Source: DASPNM01 sp035626515
Lineage (GTDB): Bacteria; Bacteroidota; Bacteroidia; Chitinophagales; Chitinophagaceae
NCBI GenBank assembly: GCA_035626515.1
Contig: DASPNM010000019.1
Location: 124,001 to 188,000 of the forward strand
DNA length: 64,000 bases
Direction: 5' to 3'
The notes under the pieces were generated by a model. It searched no databases and had not been told where the DNA came from. It saw only the letters and a program-made list of their open reading frames with translations. Shown in pieces: positions 32,653 to 40,913 of the stretch. Each line of letters begins with the position of its first letter. Position 1 is the stretch's first letter. A program made the position numbers and the translations under genes.

Positions 32653-35541
32653 ATGTACAAACCAATTGTATTCCTGCTTTTTAGCATCGGGGTTAGTTTC
32701 GTCGCCCAGGCTCAAAAAAAGGATGGTGTTTTAAAGGGACGGCTTATGGACACGGCGTCCTCGCAGCCGGTGGCCGATGCCACCATTGTCGTTCAGCAGG
32801 CAAGCGACTCCAGCCTGATAACGTTCACGGTTTCCGACAAACAGGGAAATTTTGAGGTGAAAGGACTTGCAGAAGGGGAATACCGCCTGATCATCACGAG
32901 CAGGGGATTTCAGCTTAGCAGGCGGCCGTTCACCATTACAGCTTTGCAAAAGACCGTTGACCTTGCTTCCCTGACAATGACGCGTGATTTCAAAACACTC
33001 GGGGAAGTAGTGGTAACCGGCGAGGCGCCGATCCGCGTGCTGAACGACACGGTTCAGTTCAACGCAAGCGGGTTTAAGACCGCGCCGAACGCTACCGCGG
33101 AGGATCTGCTGAAGAAGCTGCCCGGAATGGAAGTTGACAAAGACGGGAATGTGAAGTCGCAGGGAGAACAGGTGCAAAAAGTACTGGTCGACGGGAAGGA
33201 ATTTTTTGGAAACGACCCGAAGCTCGCCACGAAGAATATAACGGCAGACATGATCGAAAGCATACAGGTCTTCGACGACATGAGCGACCAGGCTAAGTTT
33301 ACGAAGATGGACGACGGGAGTCGCACGAAGACGGTGAACATAAAACTTAAAAAAGACCGCAACAAAGGATATTTCGGCCGGCTGCTCGCGGGTTATGGAT
33401 CCAACGACCGATACGAAACGAATATCAGCCTGAGCAAGTTTCGCGGCGACCAGCGCATCTCTCTCCTGATGAATGCCAACAACATCAACAAGCAGGGGTT
33501 TTCATTCTCTGATATTATCGGTTCAATGGGGGGCTTCAGCGGCTTTGGTGGGGGCGGGGGCGGGAATTTCATGTTTGGCGGAAGTCCTGGCGGCGGAATG
33601 ATGTTTAGTTTGAACAAAAGCGGTTTCGGAGGCGGCGGTTCCGGCATCCTTCGCTCTTTTTCCAGCGGCCTTAATTACACCGATCAGTGGGGTGGGACAT
33701 TCAAGATCACCGGAAGTTATTTCTTTTCTAATTCGACGAACCGGCAGGAGCAAAGCAGTCTGCGCACTACGCAATATGTGGGCGGCGACTCGATCGTTAC
33801 CAAGCAGGTGCCCGAGTCGGGTTCCATCAGCAGGAATTTGAACCACCGCTTCAATCTTCGGCTTGAATATCAGATCGACTCGATGAATTCGATACTCTTC
33901 ACGCCCTCGTTTACCTGGCAGGAGTCGAGCAGCAACACCCGCGACAGCGCGTTCAGCATTTCCAATTGGTCCGGCAACAGCTTTTTGTCGGAAACCGGGC
34001 TTTCCCGTCGCGGGAATGACAGGTCGGGATATAACTACCGGGGTGAACTGCTGTTCCGGCACAAGTTTAAGAAGATAGGCCGCACGATTACGATTGGGTG
34101 GAACAATAATACTAATGGAAGCAATAGCGACGGCTCGCTTATTTCCGAGAACGTTACCTATCGCCCTGACGGCTCGACGGACAGGGTATTTCGTGAGAAC
34201 CAGGTAAACACCCAGGAGATCGGGCAGCGAAACAACACCATCAGCGCCTCGTATACCGAGCCGATGGGTCCGAACAAGCTGCTCGAGCTGAACTACTCGT
34301 ACACCAACAACAGAAATACTTCCGACAAGGCTACCTCTAATTACAACAGCGCGTCGGGGAAATATGATCTTCCAAACCTCGCGCTGACGAATGATTTTGT
34401 GAACAGCTTTAGCGCGCACCGTTATACCCTGAACTACCGGCTGCAGGAAAAGATGTACAATTACCAGTTCGGCATTGGCTTACAGCAGGCGCTGCAGGAA
34501 AACCTCAGCTACCAGGCGGCACTCGGAAAAGATTCCATGTTCCGGAGGAACTACACCAGCTTTTTCCCAACTGCTTCTTTCAACTACACGCCCGCGCGCT
34601 CGAAGAATTTTCGGGTTCGCTATAATGGCCGAACCAATCAGCCTTCGGTCAGCCAGCTGCAGAACGTTCCCGACCTGACGAGCGGTTCCTTGAACCAGCG
34701 CGTCGGCAACCCGAACCTGAAACAGGAGTTCAATCATAATTTCAACATGGGATACAATAGCTTCAACATGCTTACGTTCAGGCTCTTTGCAGCGAACCTG
34801 AATCTCAATTTCACCCAGAACAAGATCGTGAGCGATATTAATTACCGGGGCCCGCTGACACTTACCAGCTATACTAACATGGACGGGTATTTCAACGCAA
34901 ACGCGTTTTTTACAGTGGGGCTGCCGTTCAAGAATCCGAAGCTTAAAGGATCGAGTGTAAATCTGACCCAGTTCACCAACTTCGGGCGCGACATCAGCAG
35001 GATTCAGGGTGAGCGGCTCGTTTCGAGGACACTGATGCTGAACCAGGGGGCGGGAGTCAATTTCAATAAGGAAAAAATAGATTTCGGGGTTCGGGCCAAC
35101 CTGATGTATACGCACGTAGGATACTCGGACGGCCGCGAAAGCCTGGATTACTACACGCAAACCTACACCGGAGACGTGAGCCTGCAGTGGCCAAAGAATT
35201 TCCTGCTTGCAACGAATATTGACTACATCATCAACACGGGGCGCGGCCCGGGTTTCGACAGGGCAATCCCGCTCTGGAATGCCAGCTTTAGTCATCAACT
35301 GTTCAAGAAAAAGAACGGGGAGCTGAAGTTTTCGGTAAACGACATCCTGAACCAGAACCAAAGCATCACCCGCAATTCTGCAGAGAATTATGTGGAAGAC
35401 GTGCGGAGCATGGTGCTGCGCCGCTATTTCATGGTAAGCTTCCTGTTCAACCTCAACCGGATGGGCGGGCAAAATCAGCCGAACATGCCTCATATGCCGA
35501 GGCATATTGAGCGCGGCGTACGGGACGTTCGGATCTTCTAA
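32653..35541 (+). CDS. Outer-membrane beta-barrel receptor-like protein (CarboxypepD_reg domain, TonB-receptor-related)
   Basis: The 962-residue precursor has a signal peptide (cleavage after FVAQA). Next is a CarboxypepD_reg-like domain at about 26-115 (GVLKGRLMDTASSQPVADATIVV). A plug-like region follows at about 120-235 (LGEVVVTGEAPIRVLNDTVQFNA, ATAEDLLKKLPGMEVDKDG). A long barrel of alternating strands resembles the Bacteroidota 'outer membrane beta-barrel protein' family rather than a full SusC. A Gly-rich stretch at about 293-335 (GGFSGFGGGGGGNF, FGGSPGGGMM, GFGGGGSG) interrupts the first barrel strands. No SusD partner is adjacent, so the ligand is unknown. A weak -7 (TAATTTCG, 32626-32633) lies upstream. 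Confidence 0.85.
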   Translation: MYKPIVFLLFSIGVSFVAQAQKKDGVLKGRLMDTASSQPVADATIVVQQASDSSLITFTVSDKQGNFEVKGLAEGEYRLIITSRGFQLSRRPFTITALQKTVDLASLTMTRDFKTLGEVVVTGEAPIRVLNDTVQFNASGFKTAPNATAEDLLKKLPGMEVDKDGNVKSQGEQVQKVLVDGKEFFGNDPKLATKNITADMIESIQVFDDMSDQAKFTKMDDGSRTKTVNIKLKKDRNKGYFGRLLAGYGSNDRYETNISLSKFRGDQRISLLMNANNINKQGFSFSDIIGSMGGFSGFGGGGGGNFMFGGSPGGGMMFSLNKSGFGGGGSGILRSFSSGLNYTDQWGGTFKITGSYFFSNSTNRQEQSSLRTTQYVGGDSIVTKQVPESGSISRNLNHRFNLRLEYQIDSMNSILFTPSFTWQESSSNTRDSAFSISNWSGNSFLSETGLSRRGNDRSGYNYRGELLFRHKFKKIGRTITIGWNNNTNGSNSDGSLISENVTYRPDGSTDRVFRENQVNTQEIGQRNNTISASYTEPMGPNKLLELNYSYTNNRNTSDKATSNYNSASGKYDLPNLALTNDFVNSFSAHRYTLNYRLQEKMYNYQFGIGLQQALQENLSYQAALGKDSMFRRNYTSFFPTASFNYTPARSKNFRVRYNGRTNQPSVSQLQNVPDLTSGSLNQRVGNPNLKQEFNHNFNMGYNSFNMLTFRLFAANLNLNFTQNKIVSDINYRGPLTLTSYTNMDGYFNANAFFTVGLPFKNPKLKGSSVNLTQFTNFGRDISRIQGERLVSRTLMLNQGAGVNFNKEKIDFGVRANLMYTHVGYSDGRESLDYYTQTYTGDVSLQWPKNFLLATNIDYIINTGRGPGFDRAIPLWNASFSHQLFKKKNGELKFSVNDILNQNQSITRNSAENYVEDVRSMVLRRYFMVSFLFNLNRMGGQNQPNMPHMPRHIERGVRDVRIF

Positions 35542-35544
35542 ATT

Positions 35545-35700
35545 CTATTTCCTGCGCAGGTGACCTGCTGCAGGCGAAGAGCCGGAGATCAGTACAACCA
35601 GGATGGACCGCAGAAAGCGGAAGATATTCAGCGAGGGACGATAGTGCCGGCGATAAATCTTCGCCTGCTCGTACGCGAACGCGATTTCCTTGTTTTTCAT
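35545..35700 (-). CDS. Small 51-residue protein, unknown function
   Basis: Reading the minus strand from ATG 35700 gives MKNKEIAFAYEQAKIYRRHY, then a segment with a short hydrophobic run (FLRSILVVLISG) and a basic end (GHLRRK), stopping at TAG 35547-35545. The composition looks like a real peptide: a charged helix, then a hydrophobic stretch. It fills the space right after the barrel gene (stop 35541). I do not recognise a family. Without homologues it could still be chance. Confidence 0.45.
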   Translation of the reverse strand: MKNKEIAFAYEQAKIYRRHYRPSLNIFRFLRSILVVLISGSSPAAGHLRRK

Positions 35701-36053
35701 ATCGGGACGTTTGACATGTTAACGAAAAGACTGCATCTGAAATTATAAGGGAGATGCTGTTTTTTGACAATTCCACATTCTCCATTCATTAAGTTTCATT
35801 AACAATATTGGAAGACCCGTCAACCGCCTCGGGACACGACGGGGGATGTTTTCGCCGTAGAAGCGCCAACCTGTGAGAAAGATCTATCTCGGCCACGCGT
35901 TTTTAATCGATCGCCGCGACTGAGTCGGTTTCCATTCGTGGCCGGGTTATTTCCGCTTAACTTTAGTGATGCGCTTTTTTCAGTTGTCGACGACCCTTCA
36001 ACATTGGCTGCAGGCAAGAGGGTTCATCTTTTTTCCCAACCGGACCGCAACAG
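35701..36053. other. Gene-poor intergenic stretch before nagA
   Basis: About 350 bases with no convincing gene. A 65-codon minus-strand frame (35820-36017) is low-complexity Ser/Arg/Lys and unlike a protein. The plus strand holds TAACTTTA (35958-35965), one mismatch from a -7 element, which could be a distant promoter for nagA with a leader of about 85-100 nt. No clear terminator, repeat or structured RNA could be identified by eye. Confidence 0.5.
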
Positions 36054-37172
36054 ATGACCAGCGGAAAGCTAAAGATGCAACCTGAGAAGCGCTATATTCT
36101 GCCCGACCGGATTTTCACCGGTGAAACCTGGATGTCCGGCGAAGCACTGATCCTGGATGGCAGCCGTATGAGAATCGACCCCGTCGCCGGGTTACCGCCC
36201 AGCGCAAACGTTGAAAGATTTCCGTCCCATTTCGTCGCGCCCGCTTTCATTGACCTCCAGGTCTACGGCGCGGCGGGAAAACTGCTGGGTACGGAGCCAA
36301 CGGTTGAGACGTTGCGCGCGATGGAGGAATCCGCAGCGCTGAGCGGTACCGCGTATTTTCTTCCTACTGTTGCAACCAATACCCGCGAAGCTATTTTGCG
36401 AAGCGTTGATGCGGTGAAAGAATATTGGAGCGCAGGCGGACAAGCGGTGTTGGGGCTGCACCTGGAAGGGCCATGGATCAATCCGGAAAAACGGGGCGCG
36501 CATGTGAAGGATCTGATCCGAGAACCCCGCCTGGAAGACGTCATTGATGTAGTGAAGTATTGCAAAGGAGTGATCAAAATGATCACACTGGCCCCCGAGA
36601 TTTGTTCGGACGAAATCCTGAAATTGCTGGGGGCGGAAAACATAATTATTTCGGCGGGACATTCGGCAGCCAGCTTTGACGAGGCGCGCAGGGCTTTTCG
36701 CAATGGCGTCCGATGCGTCACGCATCTCTACAATGCCATGAGCCCGTTTCACCATCGTGAACCGGGAGTTGTGGGGGCGGTGTTCGCCGATGAGTCGGTG
36801 ATGGCGAGCATCATCCCTGATGGACATCATGTCCGTTTCGAGGCAATAACCGTGGCCAAGAATTTAATCGGTGACCGGCTGTTTGCGATCACGGACGCTG
36901 TGACGGACACTGCCGGTGGCTTTTACCTCCACAACAGGGTGAACGACCGGTACGAAGTGGACGGAGTTCTCAGCGGATCCGCTATCACGATGTTTCAGGC
37001 ATTCCGAAACCTGGTCGGCCATTGCAGAATTGAGGCCGGCGAAGCGTTGCGGATGTGCAGCCTTTACCCGGCCCGTCTTCTGGGCCGCCCGGAGCTCGGA
37101 ATGATTGCCGCGGGCACCGGGGCACCGCTCGTATTGATTGACAATGACCTTCGATCCGTCCGCCTTATCTGA
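36054..37172 (+). CDS. nagA: N-acetylglucosamine-6-phosphate deacetylase
   Basis: The 372-residue amidohydrolase removes acetate from GlcNAc-6-phosphate in amino-sugar and peptidoglycan recycling. Visible motifs are APAFIDLQVYG (residues where some homologues have HxH), the metal/substrate region GLHLEGPWINPEKRGAH, SAGHSAA, THLYNAMSPFHHREPG, PDGHHV and the catalytic Asp in AITDAV. The lack of HxH near the N-terminus is also seen in the single-metal E. coli type. Starts at 36054 (MTSGKLKMQ) or 36075 (MQPEKRYILP) are both possible. The muramidase gene is 17 kb away and no nag partner is adjacent. Confidence 0.92.
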   Translation: MTSGKLKMQPEKRYILPDRIFTGETWMSGEALILDGSRMRIDPVAGLPPSANVERFPSHFVAPAFIDLQVYGAAGKLLGTEPTVETLRAMEESAALSGTAYFLPTVATNTREAILRSVDAVKEYWSAGGQAVLGLHLEGPWINPEKRGAHVKDLIREPRLEDVIDVVKYCKGVIKMITLAPEICSDEILKLLGAENIIISAGHSAASFDEARRAFRNGVRCVTHLYNAMSPFHHREPGVVGAVFADESVMASIIPDGHHVRFEAITVAKNLIGDRLFAITDAVTDTAGGFYLHNRVNDRYEVDGVLSGSAITMFQAFRNLVGHCRIEAGEALRMCSLYPARLLGRPELGMIAAGTGAPLVLIDNDLRSVRLI

Positions 37173-37194
37173 ATCAGTTTTTTGAAAAAAGATG

Positions 37195-37202
37195 TAAACT
37201 TG
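37195..37202 (+). promoter_or_regulatory. Possible -7 element of cytochrome gene
   Basis: TAAACTTG, one mismatch from TAnnTTTG, 24 bases before ATG 37227. Confidence 0.3.
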
Positions 37203-37226
37203 ATCTCGAAACCTAAACCGAAGTAT

Positions 37227-38189
37227 ATGAGAAAACTTCTGGTATTCTCGGCAATCGCCGCTTTGATTGCTGCCGGCACCTATTTCGCCGCCTGTTCCAA
37301 CCGGACCGAAACTTCCACCACCGGCAAAGAAGATTCCGCCAAAACCATGCTGGCGAGGGGTGAATACCTCCTGACCTCGGTAGTTCCCTGCCTGGACTGC
37401 CACAGTACGCGCGATTTCAATAAGTACTCCGGGCCCGTCGTGCCGGGGACAGAGGGAATGGGGGGTTATGCTTTTGATCAGAAGCTGGGAGTCCCGGGCG
37501 TCGTGTATGCGAAAAACATTACACCCGATCCAGAGACCGGCATCGGGACGTGGACGGATGATGACCTCATGAAGGCAATGGTAAAAGGAATAAGCAAAAC
37601 CGGCGATACCCTCTTTCCCATAATGCCTTATGTAAATTTCAGCAGGATGAGCGAGTATGATCTGAAAAGCATCATAGCGTATATCCGCACGCTGAAGCCC
37701 ATCAGGAATAAAGTGCCCGAGCGGCAGCTGTTCGTCCCGATCAGCGCCGTGTATCCCGCCCCGGCTATACAACAGGACCTTACAAAGAATGAGCTGCCAC
37801 CCAAGTCGGACCTGGTGAAGTATGGTGAGTACCTGACTAACGCCGCCGTGTGTGCGGACTGCCACACGCCGATGACAAAACAAGGCCCTGATTTCAGCAG
37901 AGCCTTTGCGGGCGGTTTTTTGTTTAATAAAGGCCATTTCAAAGTTAACTCCGCCAACATCACCTCCGATTCGGCTACCGGCATCGGAACATGGAACGAG
38001 GAGCGGTTCCTGAACAAATTCACGCTGTACCGCGAGGAAAAGAATTATGACTACAACCCCGGTAAGGAAAACACCTACATGCCGGTGACGCTGTACGCAC
38101 GGATGAGCGACGAGGACCTCCGCGCGATCCACGCGTATCTGAAAACCATACCGCCGATTAGTCATCAGGTGGAGAAATACCCTAAGTGA
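37227..38189 (+). CDS. Diheme c-type cytochrome lipoprotein
   Basis: The 320-residue precursor has a lipoprotein signal (MRKLLVFSAIAALIAAGTYFAAC) and two haem-binding sites, CLDCH and CADCH, each at the start of a cytochrome c domain. The two halves are similar: both contain NITPDPETGIGTW- or NITSDSATGIGTW-like blocks followed by PYVNFSRMSEYDL or VTLYARMSDEDL. This indicates an internal duplication. Such proteins resemble the cytochrome subunits of alcohol/aldehyde dehydrogenases and are electron carriers at the periplasmic face. The partner dehydrogenase is not in the window. The frame begins at 37182 but ATG 37227 opens the signal peptide. Confidence 0.88.
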   Translation: MRKLLVFSAIAALIAAGTYFAACSNRTETSTTGKEDSAKTMLARGEYLLTSVVPCLDCHSTRDFNKYSGPVVPGTEGMGGYAFDQKLGVPGVVYAKNITPDPETGIGTWTDDDLMKAMVKGISKTGDTLFPIMPYVNFSRMSEYDLKSIIAYIRTLKPIRNKVPERQLFVPISAVYPAPAIQQDLTKNELPPKSDLVKYGEYLTNAAVCADCHTPMTKQGPDFSRAFAGGFLFNKGHFKVNSANITSDSATGIGTWNEERFLNKFTLYREEKNYDYNPGKENTYMPVTLYARMSDEDLRAIHAYLKTIPPISHQVEKYPK

Positions 38190-38256
38190 AATAGGTTGGA
38201 GGTTAGGAGGTTAGGGGGCTTCAGGTTTAAAAGGTTAAGGCGTTGAGCATTTGTTG

Positions 38257-38288
38257 ACCGGGTTTGTGGGTTCGCGAACCCGGTTTTG
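38257..38288. terminator. Terminator between cytochrome and mqnC genes
   Basis: ACCGGGTT (38257-38264) pairs with AACCCGGT (38277-38284), then TTTT. The palindrome GGGTTCGCGAACCC lies inside it as an alternative fold. It separates two convergent genes and may serve both. Confidence 0.65.
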
Positions 38289-38366
38289 TATTTACGACAT
38301 CCAAACGCTACACGTTAAACCTTAAACGCATTTCTTGCGCTGACGCGGAACGAGCGGGGTATTTTT

Positions 38367-39491
38367 TCAGTAATTGATAACCTGTTCCTCGATATTCTCC
38401 GGTAGCTCCCGCCATTCGTATTGCTGGTTGCGCAGCTGCGGTTCGAAACCTGCCTCGCGGATGGCTTCCTGGATGCTGCGGTATGTGAAGCGGTGTGGCG
38501 CACCCGCCGCGCTGACCACGTTTTCCTCGAGCATAATGCTTCCGAAATCATTCGCACCGGCGTGCAGGCAAAGCTGGGCAGTTTCCTTTCCCACTGTCAG
38601 CCAGCTGGCCTGGATGTTCGGAATGTTGGGAAGCATGATCCGGCTGAGAGCGATCATGCGAATATATTCTTCCGGGGTAGTGAGATTCTGAACGCCGCGG
38701 ATTTTTGCAAGCAATGTGTCCACATCCTGGAAAGTCCAGGGAATAAATGCAAGAAATCCTTTTGCGCCGGGCGGCTTGCGGCTTTGCAGCGCGCGGAGTT
38801 TCACAAGGTGTTCAAACCGCTCAGCGATAGTTTCCACGTGACCGAACATCATCGTTGCCGAGGTGGTGATGTGTAGCTTGTGCGCCTCGTGCATAATATC
38901 CAGCCATTCCTGCGCCCCGCATTTTCCCTTGCTGATAAGCCTCCGGACGCGGTCTACGAGAATCTCGGCGCCGGCGCCGGGAAGCGAATCAAGGCCGGCG
39001 TCCCGCAAGGCAATGAGGACGTCGCGGTGGGTGCCCCTCTCAAGTTTCGTGATGTGCGCCACTTCCGGCGGACCGAGCGCATGAAGGCGAATCGAAGGGA
39101 ATTCAGATTTGATCTGCCGGAAAATGTCTACGTAAAACCGAAGTCCCAGCTGTGGGTGGTGGCCTCCCTGCAGCAGCAGCTGGTCGCCGCCCCAGCGGAT
39201 TGTTTCCCGGATCTTTTTCCGGTACGTTTCCATGTCGGTGATGTATGACTCCGGGTGCCCGGGAACGCGATAGAAATTGCAGAACTTGCAGTTGGCAATA
39301 CAGACGTTTGTGGTGTTCACGTTGCGGTCGATCTGCCAGGTGACTTTTCCGTGGGGCACCTGTTTCTTGCGCAGCTCATCGGCCGTATACATCAGTTCCG
39401 CGAGGGGCGCGTGCTGGAAAAGAAATACTCCTTCCTCTGCTGTCAGGAATTCGGATTCAGAGGCTTTTTTGAGGAGGTCGGAGAGGTTCAT
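38367..39491 (-). CDS. mqnC: Cyclic dehypoxanthinyl futalosine synthase (menaquinone biosynthesis)
   Basis: The 374-residue radical SAM enzyme has the cluster motif CIANCKFC (Cys64, Cys68, Cys71). It is preceded by GKVTWQIDRNVNTTNVC and followed by a C-terminal part with LLLQGGHHPQLG, FPSIRLHALGPPEV and SLPGAGAEILVDRVR. These fit MqnC better than its paralogue MqnE. MqnC cyclises dehypoxanthine futalosine in the futalosine route to menaquinone. The start MNLSDLLKK at 39491 lies 14 nt downstream of a perfect -7. The frame continues to 39524, which is rejected. The route matches the quinol oxidation complex at the right edge. Confidence 0.9.
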   Translation of the reverse strand: MNLSDLLKKASESEFLTAEEGVFLFQHAPLAELMYTADELRKKQVPHGKVTWQIDRNVNTTNVCIANCKFCNFYRVPGHPESYITDMETYRKKIRETIRWGGDQLLLQGGHHPQLGLRFYVDIFRQIKSEFPSIRLHALGPPEVAHITKLERGTHRDVLIALRDAGLDSLPGAGAEILVDRVRRLISKGKCGAQEWLDIMHEAHKLHITTSATMMFGHVETIAERFEHLVKLRALQSRKPPGAKGFLAFIPWTFQDVDTLLAKIRGVQNLTTPEEYIRMIALSRIMLPNIPNIQASWLTVGKETAQLCLHAGANDFGSIMLEENVVSAAGAPHRFTYRSIQEAIREAGFEPQLRNQQYEWRELPENIEEQVINY

Positions 39492-39505
39492 TGCTTTTGC
39501 GGCTG

Positions 39506-39513
39506 CAAAGTTA
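39506..39513 (-). promoter_or_regulatory. -7 element of mqnC
   Basis: Minus strand TAACTTTG, a perfect TAnnTTTG, 14 bases before ATG 39491. Confidence 0.55.
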
Positions 39514-39624
39514 GGCCAATCCACCCGCCCGGCCCTGTTCCTCTGCCATTGGTGTATTCGGCGCTTTGTTGGGGGCAGGAAGATGCATCTTTATGGAGCG
39601 CAGAACTGTCATTCTTAAGAACCG

Positions 39625-40821
39625 GTGAAAAAACACTCGAAATTTTTTCTCTCCTGCTGCCTCCTCGTTTCGATGCTGAGAGTAGGGGCCCAGGAAGAGT
39701 TCATTGAACCTCCTTCCCGCCTGCTCACGCGCATCCCTTTTATGCAACTGACGGGAGGGATCGTGATATTGAAAGCCCAATTTGACAATTTTCCCGACAC
39801 GTTGAATTTCATACTTGACACCGGCAGCAGCGGGATTTCGCTGGATTCGGGAACGGTTGCGTATTTCGGGCTCAAACCGACACCCACGGAAAGAACCATT
39901 CGCGGGATCGCCGGGATCCGGAAGGTGAGTTTTCTCTTCAACCGGAAGCTGAGGTTGCCGGGACTGAGCATCGACAGCCTGAACTTTCACATTAATGATT
40001 ATTCCATTCTAACCGCGGTATACGGGGAGCAGATTGATGGCATCATCGGTTACGCGGTGCTGAGCCGTTATGTGGTGACGGTAGATTATGACAATAACGA
40101 GATCGAGTTCTGGACTCACGGCACATTCCGGTATCCTAAAGGAGGCTACCTGCTAAAACCTGCGATCAATATGCTTGCTGCGCATCCCATGCGCGTGCGC
40201 GACGCGACTACCGTGACCTCGAGATTCCTGTACGACATGGGCGCGGGAGTATGCATGCTGCTCTCAAGAGATTTTGTAAACGACAGTGCGCTGATCAGCA
40301 AAAAGCGCAAGCGCTGGGTGAAGGAAGGCGAGGGGCTCGGTGGTAAAATCGACATGGAGCTTACCGTGATCCGGGAGGTGAAGCTGGGCCCTTACCGTTT
40401 TCGGAATGTGCCCATCTACGTTTTTGATGACGAACACAACGTAACTTCCTATCCCTACCTCGGCGGACTGATAGGAAATGATATCCTGCGGCGTTTTAAT
40501 GTCGTTCTCAATTACGACAAGAAAGATATTTACCTGCTTCCGAACTCACATTTCAATGATCCGTTCGATTATTCCTATTCCGGTGTGGAGCTTTACCTGA
40601 TCAACGGAACAATCATTGTTGGGGATGTGGCCAAAGGATCGCCCGCTGAGGAAGCGGGGCTTTTGGAAGGAGATGAAGTAATTGGCATCAACAAAAATTT
40701 CAGCCAGAACCTCAACGTTTATAAGATTACCCTGCAGGCGCCCAATGAGCGGGTAAAGATGATCATTCGCCGTAATAAAATGCTTAAGGAGATCGAATTC
40801 AAGGTGAAAAGCATTATTTGA
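39625..40821 (+). CDS. Secreted retropepsin-like aspartyl protease with PDZ domain
   Basis: The 398-residue precursor (GTG start) has a signal peptide (cleavage near VGAQ). It has two pepsin-like lobes: the first active-site motif is FILDTGSSG (Asp65), the second is RFLYDMGAG (Asp in DMG in place of DTG). A C-terminal PDZ domain (about 315-390, with GSPAEEAGLLEGDEVIGIN) follows. The family is the Bacteroidota 'aspartyl protease/PDZ' group, envelope proteins of unknown substrate. The change DTG to DMG in the second lobe might weaken catalysis. Confidence 0.8.
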   Translation: MKKHSKFFLSCCLLVSMLRVGAQEEFIEPPSRLLTRIPFMQLTGGIVILKAQFDNFPDTLNFILDTGSSGISLDSGTVAYFGLKPTPTERTIRGIAGIRKVSFLFNRKLRLPGLSIDSLNFHINDYSILTAVYGEQIDGIIGYAVLSRYVVTVDYDNNEIEFWTHGTFRYPKGGYLLKPAINMLAAHPMRVRDATTVTSRFLYDMGAGVCMLLSRDFVNDSALISKKRKRWVKEGEGLGGKIDMELTVIREVKLGPYRFRNVPIYVFDDEHNVTSYPYLGGLIGNDILRRFNVVLNYDKKDIYLLPNSHFNDPFDYSYSGVELYLINGTIIVGDVAKGSPAEEAGLLEGDEVIGINKNFSQNLNVYKITLQAPNERVKMIIRRNKMLKEIEFKVKSII

Positions 40822-40913
40822 AGCCGTCGGTTCCCGCCGCTTATTTTTCGATATTTTTACGCGCCGCCCAACCGAACCGGAGAACATTATTCCTCCACGC
40901 GCGTTATTCAGCT

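Noticed and set aside
35820..36017. A 65-codon minus-strand frame
   Set aside because: Sequence is Ser/Arg/Lys-rich without hydrophobic core or signal, and there is no promoter; likely chance.
36864..38165. A 433-codon minus-strand frame across nagA and the cytochrome gene
   Set aside because: It is antisense to two recognised genes and shows low-complexity His/Arg/Gly-rich sequence typical of shadow frames.
38257..38284. GGGTTCGCGAACCC resembling a tRNA T-arm
   Set aside because: The loop is not TTCRANY, and no acceptor, D or anticodon stems can be drawn around it; it fits a terminator better.
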